This document shows, one piece after another, positions 46,510 through 59,184 of a stretch of DNA of 64,000 bases. The notes beneath the pieces are model-generated. The model saw only the letters and a program-made list of their open reading frames with translations. It had not been told where the DNA came from and searched no databases. Source of the stretch: Gyrodactylus bullatarudis (Eukaryota > Platyhelminthes > Monogenea > Gyrodactylidea > Gyrodactylidae); the NCBI GenBank assembly GCA_012064415.1, contig SSNU01000072.1, positions 1-64,000 of the forward strand, read 5' to 3'. The position numbers and the translations under genes are program-made. Every line of letters starts with the position of its first letter. Position 1 is the stretch's first letter.

Positions 46510-47388
46510 TCAATCTATGCCGAACAGCTCCCTGAAGAACTACTTGGCACAAAATAATAATTACAATATTTTGCCATGGACGAGGGAGGGTAAATAAATC
46601 TTTTTAGATAATTATAATTATTGATTACTAAAAGAGGAATTTTATCGATCCATCCTTTTTGGTAGTGTTATGAACACAGCTGAATAAAATTTCCTTGAAT
46701 TTGAAGTGTACTTTATGTTTTTTATCCTGATTGCCTATTCCAATAAAATATCAAAACTTTTTAATAAAGAAAATCATTCTATATATTTTTTTGTTAGAAT
46801 AAAGATCTATATTGAGATTATGGTAATATGTACAGAATAGAATAATTAGTAATCTTGGTTATTTATGAAGCATATAAAGAAAATAAAATTTAATGTAAAT
46901 AAAATGTTCTTCATTAAGAGATTTGGTAAAAATGAGAATAAGTGAATCTAACAAGTAAATCATGAAACATTCTGGTTACTTATGAAAGTCAGGATAAAGG
47001 AGAGTTTTTGTGTAATCTATTTTGCTACGAATGTGATGCATAATGGATTTTAGACACTTAGTATTGTCTCATTCATAGATTTTAAATTTATTATTAATTG
47101 ATTCGAAAGAGAGAGAAGAAAGGAATTTTTAAAAGATTGATGCCTAAAATTATAATTATGTTCGATCGGAGAGGAGGTCATGAGAAAATTTTTGACTATG
47201 AATGCATATCTTCTAACCCAAAGAGGTTGAAGACCAGAGGCTATATATATCTATTTAATAACGCTACCTGTTAAAGAAACGCTTTTCATCTGTTTAATTC
47301 ACAAACACACAAGTATAATCAGGCTGATATAATGGGTTCAATTGTCTCTTTGAAAAATCTTGACCAGACAGATGGTAATTTTTATCGA

Positions 47389-47745
47389 TTTCGATTATTC
47401 GAAGCAGCTAAGTAATGATATTTAGGATCAAAATTAGACGAAGAATTTGAATTTGGCCATAGAGACTGCGAAAATCTTACTGTTTCCGTTAAAAAGTAAG
47501 ACTTCTAGATTTTGGATAGTTTGCCTTCGTGATAATGGAAAAATTTAAATGGTTCGATTTCTCACAGTAATGATGAATTTCAGTGGACTTCTGCATGTGA
47601 ATTCGAATATTTTGTCTAATTTTGATCCCAAATATCATTACTTAACTGCTTCGAATAATCGAAATCGATAAAAATTTCGGGTACTAAAGTTCAGAAAGTG
47701 GAAATTTGGTGCATTTTCGAAAATTGGCCTAATTTAAGAAAAATT
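47389..47745. repeat. diverged copy of the type-a fold-back core
   Basis: The segment aligns to the spacer and inner arms of 3340-3660, sharing TTAGACGAAGAATT, AAATGGTTCGATTTC and GTGAATTCGAAT. The outer arms are absent. A more distant relative lies at 50215-50600 (CGTCTAATCTAATCTGGTATC; GGGAAATCGAAACATTTGAA). Confidence 0.7.
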
Positions 47746-50700
47746 TAGTGAACTGGTATAAATTTTTTGACGATTGTTAATTTGTCGTGATTAATCAGAA
47801 AAAACTTGAACTTGCCAAACATAAGAGATATATTATTCATGTACTCTCAATTTTCTAAATCTTTAATCAGATTAAATCTAGAAATAATCAGGTTTGTTGT
47901 TTGTTTGAAATAAGCCTTATATAGGACCTTTTATAAAAATAAAATAAATATTTTATACAAAATAAATGCAAGTTCAATAAATTGTTAATTATTGTCTTTA
48001 AAAGATTAGATCATGACATTAAAAAAATGAATCAATAGAAACTCTGGAGTCTGTTCAGAGCAATTCATATATTTTGCGAAACAGTTTTCAAATTCAGGTG
48101 TAATTTGAATCATAAGTTAACAATGTTTCAGTATCTCATCTAACTTGAAATTAAATCCTCTTATTAACATCCCTAGAATTAATACTATTATATATTCTAT
48201 GAGAAAATTCTCTTAATCCAATGACGTAAGACTAAAAGCTTACAACTCATTGGCATTTCCTCTTTTTAACTACATTTTCCCTCTTCTACCTAATTTGAAT
48301 AACGCTCGATCTCTAACAATTGAGTGGGTGAAATAAAGATTTCTACATTCCCTATATCCTCATTTGGAATCGTACAATGTGCTTATCTCGATCTCTACGC
48401 ATTTTTGCGTACCCTAGTGATCATGAAGAAAAATGAAATGCTTTCGGTTAAACATAAAAAAATTTCTTATGCTAGTCGTTGATAAAATAGTTAAACTTTC
48501 TGATCATTTACTTGTATTTATTATGTCTTCTCAAAATTAAACATAAAAATATGAACTCCGTTTAACAAATTATTCTAGTTATGTATTTCTGTGTCAAACA
48601 TCCAGTATAGAAATTTCGCCTGATTTCCAGCCGGACAGATGTATCATTTTATTGATTCCATTTTGCCTGAATCATAAATCCATTCTAAAAAATATCAATA
48701 AACTAAGAATGATAGCTAATTTTTAAAAATTAATGAGATTCTATTCAAAAGGAGTATACTCTATACAACATCTTAAGAGCTCACCTCTATCACAATCCTT
48801 TTCCACAAATTTAACATGGTTGGATTTTTTTAGAAAATGCGTTTTTTCTATTTAATTTATAGATTTTTTTTCGCCAGAGAAATACAGATTATTGTTAAGA
48901 GCATTCATCAAATTTATTAAATAAATCTTTTGATGTATAGTTATCAGAATCAATAAATTTACAAAACCAAGCTGTTTATTATCTGAAATCTGAATCAAAA
49001 GAGTTGGATAGATTTCTTAGATCCCTGTAAAGCCGATGTAATAATTTCAATTAATAGGAATCTAACTTCTTAAAGATGAACATCAAAAAATCATTGTTTT
49101 ATTTGTTGATAGCTTACTTGAAATTTTTTGAATTAATTTGCCTTTGAGCCAGACTCAGTTCTTTAGAGTAAACTGATGATTATAACCAGAATTTGTGATT
49201 CACAAGCATTGCTTAGTATTTTTTTAGAAAAAACGAAGGAACTCATTCACAAAAAGATAAAAAGAGTGTCTGGAAAGAAACAAATAAAACTGTAAGCATA
49301 CATAGCAGTGATAGCTTCATATTCGTCATGGTTGTATTAGTCATTATATATATCGTCAGAGAATAACGATTTACAGCTTTGAAAAATGGAAGCAAATATC
49401 AACATCAGCAGTATACACTCATTGATAGTAGTAGTTTGTGTACTGCACTGAAAAATGTTCCAATTCAGTGAATGAATAAGGGAGAATTGAAGGGATGACG
49501 AAGCAATGAATTCTCGTGTAGCGAGAATTCAGAAGAAAATAAAAGAGAATTAGGGACTATAAGTAGTAGTAGTAGCAGTGTGTAGTGGTAGAGAATACTA
49601 TACTATACATTGAAAATTGGAACAATTTGGTCTCTCTTTAATAACTCTATTTATCTCTCTTTTCCTAAATAATAATAATACTGTGGTAGTATACTGTACT
49701 AATAATAAGTTAGATATTTTTATGAAAAACATTGCAAGAAACTACTACTATTTCATATTATTCATCTGTATATAATGTAGAGGGTAAAGACCTTACTTGT
49801 CCTCAGAAATGTCTCTTTGGTTTAGTTTACTTTCTGTTCTTATTTTGTGTGGGCTGTGCCTTCTCTACAATCCAAGTTTTTTTATTCCTACACTATATTT
49901 TAGCGTTTATTTTTTCCCTACTACTTGATAGTAAAATTATTACGTAACCAAGAATTCCACTCTCTCACTCAATATTCGTTGGTAGTTCATAATAATTTAA
50001 CGATAAGATTACAAAGTGTTTTTTTAAAGCATTTAAGAAGGATTTACAGTAATAATTTCAAGCAGCATTAATAGGAGCGGAATTTTTTCAAGCCATTATT
50101 AATGGAAAATATATTAAACAAGAGAACCATGATGCCTCAACATTTAATATTTCAATTTTCTATGGATATATGGGTAAAGGAGAAATTCTTCATCAATCAC
50201 TAAAAAGTTTCTGTAAAATTTTAATCTTGCCCATTTTTGGAATTTTGAAAAAGCCCCGATTTCCCACTTTTTTTAATATTTTAACTCAAAGTTCTTATCG
50301 ATTTCGAAGATTTAAGCAATTCAATACAGATATTTTGGATCATCAAGAAGAATTCGAATTCACCTAAAGAAATTCACAGAAATTCGTTATTATTGTGGGA
50401 AATCGAAACATTTGAACTTTGCGATCAGATTTGACGAAGGAAATGATCCAAAATTTAGGGGTTTAACTTTTCCCTGGAGATGAATTTTTCTCTCTACCTC
50501 CATGGCCAAATTTGAACTCTCCGTCTAATCTAATCTGGTATCAGTATCTAATCGCTTCAAATCTTAGAAAACAATAAAATTTTGAGCTCAAATTTTCCAA
50601 CTTTATCAGAATAAATAATATTTTGGCAGCAAAAGGCTTAAAAGATAGCAGAAGTTAAAATTGTCAATTTATATAGAATTTATTGTCTGATAATCAAAAA

Positions 50701-51175
50701 GTATCATTAAATAAACAAGGCAGTATGTGTAAAAAGTAATATTTTTTAGAGAGTTATTAAAGTTGGCCTTCTTATTTTGGGATTATTATTCCTTCGGTTT
50801 CCTGTGGGGCAAATCATTTGCCGCAAATGGCATTCCAAAGAGATTCAATACTTTTATTCGCCGGTGATATCTTCTGTGATGAAGTCATCTTGTTGTCTCT
50901 GTATTGCATCCAGAACAGGAGATATTGATAATGATGAGGGACCTCAAATTGACGAACACTATTCCAAAGTTAGACGAACGTAAAAATTATACAGGAAGAT
51001 TTTCATTTTGTTTGATTGGTAATAGCATATTGACTACTATCAAGATTCGCTATACCATTTCAAGATAAAAATATTTAATTTTAATCAATGTTATTTTTTT
51101 ATTAACACTTCTACTTGTAAGTATATATGTTTTTTGATATTAGTTCAATTACTTTTTACATGATTTTAGTCATCA
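47746..51175. other. intergenic with a distant fold-back copy at 50215-50600
   Basis: No supported gene. A short GTA-rich tract occurs at 49560-49600. The 71-codon hydrophobic frame at 49732-49947 is not recognised. Confidence 0.4.
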
Positions 51176-51183
51176 CTGATTAG

Positions 51184-51732
51184 TAGGGCGACAAAAAATA
51201 TGTAAATATTTAAAACTGTCATATATTAGAAATCCAATGCAAATGAAATAAACTGTTTTTAAAATTTCTAATTTTTAGACCGCATATTTTACATATATCT
51301 AAGCATATCACATTTTTATTCTGAGGGCATAATTTTACACTATTTTATGCATATTATAAGTAACAATTTTTTCATCCCTTCTCAAACAAAGTAGGCTGAT
51401 TGAGATGAATGTGATACAAACCTCCATTTTTTGTCAAGGTCTTATGTAGTAAAGTTTGAACAGGAACAATTAGAATAAGATAAAATTTTAATTTTCATAC
51501 TTCTCTCTCATTGGTACAATTTAAAGTTATTGAATCGGTTCTCAGAGTCAATCATTAAAATAGGTGTCAAGCAACAAGAACTTACGAACTTTCCCAATGA
51601 AATATTTTTCATTTTATCCATTTAAACTATTAAGTATTAGTACCTAAAAAAATGAACTACATATTTCGACAAATATTTTTTTCGAAAATGGCATTTAATT
51701 TTTTTTTTAATTGCATATTTTTTGTCGCCCTA
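51184..51732. mobile_element. hAT-type MITE with 8-bp target duplication
   Basis: A 549-bp element with inverted ends TAGGGCGACAAAAAATATG flanked by an exact 8-bp duplication CTGATTAG (51176-51183 and 51733-51740). The 8-bp duplication and TAGGG end are the signature of hAT transposons. There is no transposase, so it is non-autonomous. Confidence 0.85.
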
Positions 51733-51740
51733 CTGATTAG

Positions 51741-53205
51741 TAATAAAATTTTTACTCATGGAAATAAAGCTAATTGTTTCATAGATAAAAATCTGAATGA
51801 ATTTAATTGTAAAATTATGTTGGTTCATTTCTTACCTAGTTGATGTTAGGCATAAGATTTGAGTAAAGACTTCACTAAAATATTCGAAAAATGTGCACAT
51901 CAAGATTTCAATCAAACTCTTCTTTTGTACCTGTTTTGGACTTGGATATGGGTTTTGGGCAAGTAAGAATAGTAGACGTATTGGACTGGGACTATATTAA
52001 GTTAGGTGAACCATAATACCTGGCCTAAGGGTAACAATATAAAAGAAAAATCATCATGTTCTTTTACAAGAAATACATGGCGTATATTGATCAGTACCTT
52101 TCTTTTATGATAGAATTTATGAAAACTTAGGTCAACATTGGTATTCTCAGCCATTGATTTTTATTTTGATCCCTTGGTTATTTATCCCATAGATTTTCTA
52201 GCAAGTATGCTAATAATTTCATATTAGCCAATAAATTTTCGATTATAGAAATATCACTTTTCTGACCATTAATTTTAGAGTTTGAAAATTTCTACAATTG
52301 ATACAATAAGATCATAAGACAGAATTTCTGTCACAGAAAACCATCATCGTAGATGTGATGAGTTTACAACAATAATATTTTAATTCTATTCAGGGATAAA
52401 ATTGACAAATCGACACATTCTCCGCAAGCTTAATACACACCTAGTTAGTATGAAGATGACTTTTTACAAAATTCTCAATGTTTTCATCAAGAGATCGATT
52501 TTGATCATGAGGACCACTTTCACGATATGAAGAAAGAAAAATTTCGAAAAAAAATCACAGGTATCATAGAAAGGAACACATTAATTGGTTGTATAAGAAA
52601 AATTCTTGAATTCTCATTCTCATACTTCAAATTTGTTTTTAGACAAATTTTTCTCAACAATCCATCTTTTTCTGTCTAATAAAATTTCAATGGATTGCAG
52701 ATGATGGAGATGATTCATCTGTATTTCGGAAATTTCCCATCCTCATCATCTGTGAATGACTCTCACGAGATATTTAGATTTCTCATCTCTTTTTATATCA
52801 TCATGTATATAGGGAGAATGTGATAAAAACTATTTGTATCTATTTTTATATGGGGATGTATTCTATCCTATGATTTTTATTCTTGTTTTATTCTTCATAG
52901 GCGGAGACGCTATAGATTGAAAAAATAAATCAATAATGTTGTACAATATACGAAAATACACACACCAACAATTTTTATGTATATGCAAAATATACGTTGT
53001 AATGTGCAAAGGGGCAAAGAAGTTGAAAATGACGCGTGCATCATACTGGTACAATGCTATCCACTGTATATTCATTAAATAAAATGAGTCATCTTTCATA
53101 CAGAGAGAAACTGTGTCAGTTTATAATTTTCATTGATTTAAGGTTTCTTTACAAAGTATATTTGTAGAGAGAAATTAAGTCGGTGATAAAAAGTTGGTCA
53201 AAATA
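51741..53205. other. intergenic; fragment of the 13540-type repeat
   Basis: 52127-52165 repeats the tail of the hammerhead-like unit (AAAACTTAGGTCAACATTGG, TTCTCAGCCAT). The rest is non-coding as far as I can see and includes the 5' region of the next gene. Confidence 0.45.
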
Positions 53206-53977
53206 ATGAAGAAAATATTTCTGTTCAATGACTATGGATGTTCTGAATTAGCTTACTATCAAGCAAAGTTTTTTTTTAAAACCCATTATTCAGGCCATGA
53301 ATTGGTGACTGCAAGTGCAAATCAAATCAAGAGAGTTAATTTAATCGAAGAATGTGCTTTACTTTGTATTCCAGGAGGTTTTGATAGGGGCTTCAAAATC
53401 AGTTTAGGTATAGATGGGTTTAAAATCATTCAAAAATATGTACAAGATGGAGGAAAATACCTCGGTATATGTGCAGGAGGATATTTCGCATGTGATCGAA
53501 TCGAATTTGACAAAGGTGGCCCTTTAGAAATTGTTGAAGAAAGGATGCTTAAATTCTTTGATGGGAAAGCCATTGGTCCGCTCTTCAAAGAATATGTCTA
53601 TGATTCGGAGTATGGAAGTTGTGCACCTAAACTTAAAGGATTAGGTTTTGAAATGCATTGCTATCTGAATGGTGGTTGTTATTTTGAAGGGCAAAATAGC
53701 ATTGGCTTTTCTACTCTGTTGAGATAGTAAGTTAATATTATTTAATTAATTTTATTTTAGTGATGAGATCGATAAGCCAGCTGTGGTTGAAGGTAAATAT
53801 GGTAAAGGTCAATATATACTAAGCGGAGTCCATTTTGAATATGAACCCAATTTACTAAAATCATTCTACAAAAATGATGAAAATATTGAAAAAATATTTC
53901 CCTGTCTGTTAGAAAATAATCAGAAAAGATTGGATTTTATTTTGTTTTTGATTAAAATATTAAATATATATCCATAA
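53206..53977 (+). CDS. stand-alone BPL_N (glutamine-amidotransferase-like) protein
   Basis: Two exons, 53206-53726 and 53761-53977, joined across a 34-bp GT-AG intron, give 245 codons. The protein matches the domain found at the amino end of yeast-type biotin-protein ligase: FLFNDYGCSE at the start, LCIPGGFDRGF, YVQDGGKYLGICAGGYFACD with the nucleophile-position Cys at about residue 89, and late GKGQYILSGVHFEYEP. The fold is class I glutamine-amidotransferase-like. The biotin ligase catalytic and carboxy-terminal domains are absent, and the next gene is a kinase, so this is a single-domain protein. The substrate is unknown. The start is the first ATG in frame, just before the conserved FLFND strand. 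Confidence 0.85.
53727..53760 (+). other. 34-bp intron of the BPL_N gene
   Basis: Begins GTAAGTTAATATTATTTAAT and ends TTTTATTTTAG. Removal joins AGA TA to T GAT GAG, giving RYDEIDK and restoring the conserved carboxy-terminal part of the domain. Retention would stop at TAG after LLR. Confidence 0.85.
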
Positions 53978-54129
53978 AACTACTTAAAAGTATATTCGAG
54001 AAATTTTGGTGAGAATTAATTTGCGTGCGGTAGTGCAACAAAAAGTCAACCAATGAAAATTGATATAGAAAGGCTGATTGGTATGATAGAAATTGGTTTT
54101 TATTTTCATTTCTTATCAAAATTCCATGA

Positions 54130-55245
54130 ATGGTTGGTAAGGAAGACTTTTCAGTAAAAAAGTTCCTAGGATGTGGATGCTATTCATTGGTTTATGAAGT
54201 GGAAAAAGTTACTAAACCCGACATTGGACGTAAATATGCTTTAAAGAAATTCTTTCTTCTCACAAATTCCTCAATAAGATGCGTGTTGAGAGAACGCCAC
54301 ATTTTGGTTAAACTATCCGAACATATTGAGAGCTCACCATTTCTTCCTAGACTATTTTACAGCCTCTGGATTCCGTTTAGCCCAATATTTATCATCACTG
54401 AGAGCTGTGGTAAAGATTTATACGATCTTATGCAAAGTGTTGGTTCTGTGACAGAAAATGAAGCAAAATTCTACCTTGCTCAAATCATTTCTGGTCTTGA
54501 GCTTGTACACAGTTTAGGAATTGTACATCTAGACATTAAACCAGAGAATATACTGCTTCAGCATGATGGAAATATATTTTTGGCGGATTTTGATCGATCA
54601 TTCGATACAACCATACAAGGAGATAAGAAGCCGGATGACGATGATTTTACTGGAACTCCCCTATTTATGGCTCCAGAGATTGCTCGTGGTCAAGTTATCA
54701 CTCCAAAAGCTGATATATGGAGTTTAGGAGTACTTCTAGCCGAATTAGTATCAGGTCCAATCCGCAAAACAGCTAGAAACACAGAAGAAAACTTTAAAAT
54801 GGCTCGTTCTGGAAAATGGAAAGTTGATAATCTTGGAAAATTTTCTAAAGGACTTCAATCATTTTTAAAGAATTGTTTAAACGTAGATTATAAGCAGAGG
54901 CCTAATTTGACCATGCTCAAAACTCGAATATTCCTTAAATCAATAGATTGGAATAAGTTGAAGAATCTTGAACTAAACCCTCCATACAGCCCTCAAGAAA
55001 TAATTCATAGGCCAACAAAAAAAGATAAAGCCCTATTAGAATGCCAGGATCAAAATTTATTGAATGATGCATTCTCTAAGACACCCAATCATAATTACCA
55101 TAGTCGAAAGCTTAATACAGGAGAGATTTTGGACAATACAATAACTATTGATAAATCAGAGAAAGAACTTGAAGATTTATTCAAAAACTTTTATTATACA
55201 AGCAACAACTTTTTAGATGATTTACAAGGATTGAAAATAAAGTGA
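54130..55245 (+). CDS. AGC-like protein kinase with HLD and DFD motifs
   Basis: A single-exon 371-residue kinase. The glycine loop is GCGCYSLV (14-21), the ATP lysine K39 in YALKK, the helix-C glutamate E55, the catalytic loop HLDIKPEN (133-140), the metal-binding motif DFD (153-155) instead of DFG, and APE at 181-183, with DIWSLGVLL following. The catalytic Asp135, Lys137 and Asn140 are all present, so activity is plausible. After the domain comes FLKSIDWNKLKNLELNPPYSP, the IDW...PP(F/Y)xP signature of AGC kinases. The tail (about residues 300-371) has no clear FxxF(S/T)Y motif. HLD instead of HRD lowers the need for activation-loop phosphorylation. I cannot name an orthologue. It lies 152 bp downstream of the BPL_N gene in the same direction. 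Confidence 0.85.
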   Translation: MVGKEDFSVKKFLGCGCYSLVYEVEKVTKPDIGRKYALKKFFLLTNSSIRCVLRERHILVKLSEHIESSPFLPRLFYSLWIPFSPIFIITESCGKDLYDLMQSVGSVTENEAKFYLAQIISGLELVHSLGIVHLDIKPENILLQHDGNIFLADFDRSFDTTIQGDKKPDDDDFTGTPLFMAPEIARGQVITPKADIWSLGVLLAELVSGPIRKTARNTEENFKMARSGKWKVDNLGKFSKGLQSFLKNCLNVDYKQRPNLTMLKTRIFLKSIDWNKLKNLELNPPYSPQEIIHRPTKKDKALLECQDQNLLNDAFSKTPNHNYHSRKLNTGEILDNTITIDKSEKELEDLFKNFYYTSNNFLDDLQGLKIK

Positions 55246-55573
55246 CAATATTTTATATTTTTCTATATTTTCTTTTCAATAGTCATAAAAATATGACTTT
55301 CACATTACAATGAAAAAATTTCTGAATCTAATTAATTCTTAATCTAAACCATAATAGATTCCATCGAAGAGATTTATCTTTCAAAATTTTTTATCCACGA
55401 GAAAAATTTTAAATTTTATGCTTTAATTAAACCAATAAAAAAGCGTATTGGAAGCTTTGTTTAAACATATAAATTCTTTATATTTTTTTTAATTATTATA
55501 TTTTTAATAAATTTCTATTAAACGGAGGAAGGATTTTATCTATTATACTATCAATTATCAAATAATCAAATAA
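55246..55573. other. intergenic between the kinase and WDR5 genes
   Basis: 328 bp with very AT-rich tracts, holding the kinase 3' UTR and the WDR5 promoter. AATAAA occurs near 55435. Confidence 0.4.
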
Positions 55574-56676
<1,103 letters not shown>

Positions 56677-56691
56677 AAATTTTGTGAATTG

Positions 56692-56697
56692 AATAAA
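56692..56697 (+). terminator. poly(A) signal of WDR5
   Basis: AATAAA begins 16 bp after the TAG stop at 56674-56676. The convergent GIGYF gene ends 211 bp further on, so 3' UTRs here are short. Confidence 0.55.
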
Positions 56698-56907
56698 AAT
56701 TTTATGAATCAAGTTTCTTTATAAAGCATAGAGAAAATTAATTCAGTATTTCAAGACTGTTTCTCAAATATCAAATTGAAAATTTGTTAGTCTAATTGGG
56801 CATTGGGAATCAGTTTCAAGGATCAAAATATAACGATCTCAAGAAAATGAAAAAAAGAGAAATGTTAATAGAAATTCAACAAGAGCATGAATGACCGATC
56901 GGGATAA

Positions 56908-58923
56908 CTATATCATTTGACTTCTGTTAGCTTTCATGTCATTAAACTGATTAGTTTGATTGCTATTTTGTGTTTTGCTCTTGGGTTTTTTAGAACTTAT
57001 CTTTTGCCATTGGTTTTCACCTCTTTTAGCCTTTTGATTCTGTATCCTGTCTTGTTTAGAAACAATTTCAAAAGTATAATAATCAGATCCAGGGATATTT
57101 TGGTTCTTTTTACTTTTGTTACTTTTACTCTTGCTGTTTTTCTGCTCTGCATTAGCTTGATTATTTTTTTGCCAATAAGGTCGACGTCGGTCGAGAAATT
57201 CTTTGATAAATTGAACTATTCTCGGTGATTCTCCTAGGTAAAGTTGAAATGTGTTTTCAACCTCGTATGGAGCATCAATAGTAGCCAAAAGCTCTACAAT
57301 AGTTGGTAAATCAACATTTTGTTTAAATTCTACTCCGTGAAGATAATCCTGCGACCAATTTATCAGGTTACTCAGTTCACAATCTGTTTTGTTTACTGAT
57401 TTGTTATTTTTATCGGTTAAGCAATTTGACTGTTTGGTATTTTCTGATTTTAAAGCCAATTCTATTAATATATTTTCAAATTATTAGATTAGAATTTATT
57501 CCAAAAATAAAAGAAGTGTACGAACTTTTTGGCAGGCTGCTTGGTTGAACTCTATTAACTTTTGAGGAATTTGAGTATGTATTAGCAGATTTTTGTGATG
57601 AAATAAGCTCTGGTTTTTTTTGATTCAATTCGATACTTGATGAGGCAAAAGACGTTACGAGCTCAGGCCGAGGACTACTATCACTACTTTGACTATGCAC
57701 ACCAGAGGATGAGTTACTGCAACTGATTGAATCCTTATTAATGTTTTGAATCTAAAATCAATATTTTTTAAGTATAAAATATCAAATTATTAAATGATAA
57801 ACGAACATTTGACCGATGATTGAGACTCTTGGCATCATAATAACCAATACTGAAAGATTTATCTGAATTGTCGGTGAATTGAGAATTTTTCGTTGCATTG
57901 GAGGATAATCTCTCATGTCCTTTTGAATACCATTTTTCTCTTATAAATTAATAATAATAATTTTATTTTATTTAAGATTCTTTTCAATATAGTTGTCAAG
58001 TTAAAAACGGGAATAAATCTGATTTCGATAAAAAATTATTAACCCTAGTTTGAAATTTGAGGGTCTATACACCCCCATTTATATTAAAAAAAACTCTCAT
58101 TAGCAAAAAGGGGTCATTCTATGGTTAAAAAATTCTCACAAGGTAGATTTGATTTGTCTATTTTCTTCATTACACTGAGGAATCACCAAATTATTACTCT
58201 CGTACTTATACTGACCGATTTTGTAATCCAATGTTTCATTATCAGGTATCTTTTGATAAATTTCGTCTTTTCTAAGAGCTGTTTTTTTAATAAAATATTC
58301 CTGGTGAGAAGAAGGCCAAGATTGATATACTTTATCTAGAGATTCTTTTGGCTCTAAAAAGCAGGAAGCTAAATGATTAGCCAAGATATTTTCATGATTA
58401 TCTATTTCTTTTAGTTCTGAAGAAATATGAGTTGGAGCTTGATGAATTAACGGGCGCTTATCATCGAGCATTTGAAGATCATTCGAGTAATTACAATTCC
58501 AGTTCTATGTAAATTAAATTAAAGATAATAATCACTTTATTTAACTGAGTATTTTCATTAGTATGCTGGATGGGTTCTAAATCAATTTGAGAGTTGAAAG
58601 GAATTCCTCCAAACAATTTAATGTAGTAATTCAAAGTTGAAAAATTCTTATCACATTTTCTACGGAGTTGTAATTGCGGAGTGAAATAAACACCAGATTT
58701 GTACCATTCAAGCATTTGTGTTCCATCAAATTCACCCTGAACCCTACCAAACGGATCTTTATAGAACCAGAGATATTTATCACTGATTTGGGTGCAGGAC
58801 TTTTGAGAAATTATCGGATCGTTCGAGATTTCTTTATTGATAAAAACTCCAATTTGATTAGACTATAATAAATATATATATATCAAATTTAAAACACTAA
58901 AATTGAATGAGATTTACTTTCAT
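56908..58923 (-). CDS. GIGYF: GIGYF (GYF-domain translational repressor), compact orthologue
   Basis: Six exons: 58923-58918, 58862-58536, 58504-58140, 57939-57807, 57751-57526 and 57461-56908, total 1611 nt (536 residues). Introns are 55, 31, 200, 55 and 64 bp. The GYF domain is at residues 33-92: LWFYKDPFGRVQGEFDGTQM, LEWYKSGVYF, RRKCDKNF and IKLFGGIPF, matching the GIGYF pattern. Near the carboxy end LSNLINWSQDYLHGVEF...VDLPTIVELLATIDAPYEVENTFQLYLGES-type sequence and IVQFIKEFLDRRR match the conserved GIGYF terminal helical segment. GIGYF recruits the 4EHP cap-binding protein to repress mRNAs. The usual long amino-terminal region with the 4EHP-binding motif is missing, and vertebrate GIGYF1/2 exceed 1000 residues. 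Two donors are GTTCGT, off consensus. The two-codon first exon is the weakest part of the model. Confidence 0.85.
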
Positions 58924-59184
58924 GACTAGAAGTGAATTATTGGACAAAATAATTAAGTAAGTAGAGTGATTTGAATATTTCGGTTGTAATTTGACTTTTA
59001 AAAAATAAATTTGATGTAGTAAGAATTTGTTTTACGATAATGCGAAAAAAATTTAAATTTGATATTATGATAAATTTTTTATTTAGATAGAAAAATTTTA
59101 TTTATTTATTTAATTAATTATTTGAATCTGAGCATGATGTATACAAAATAAATGCATAAAAAATACAATGAATAAGCATCTGAA

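Noticed and set aside
56917..57228. 103-codon hydrophobic + frame
   Set aside because: Antisense to the Lys/Asn-rich last exon of GIGYF; hydrophobicity is the mirror of AAA/AAT codons.
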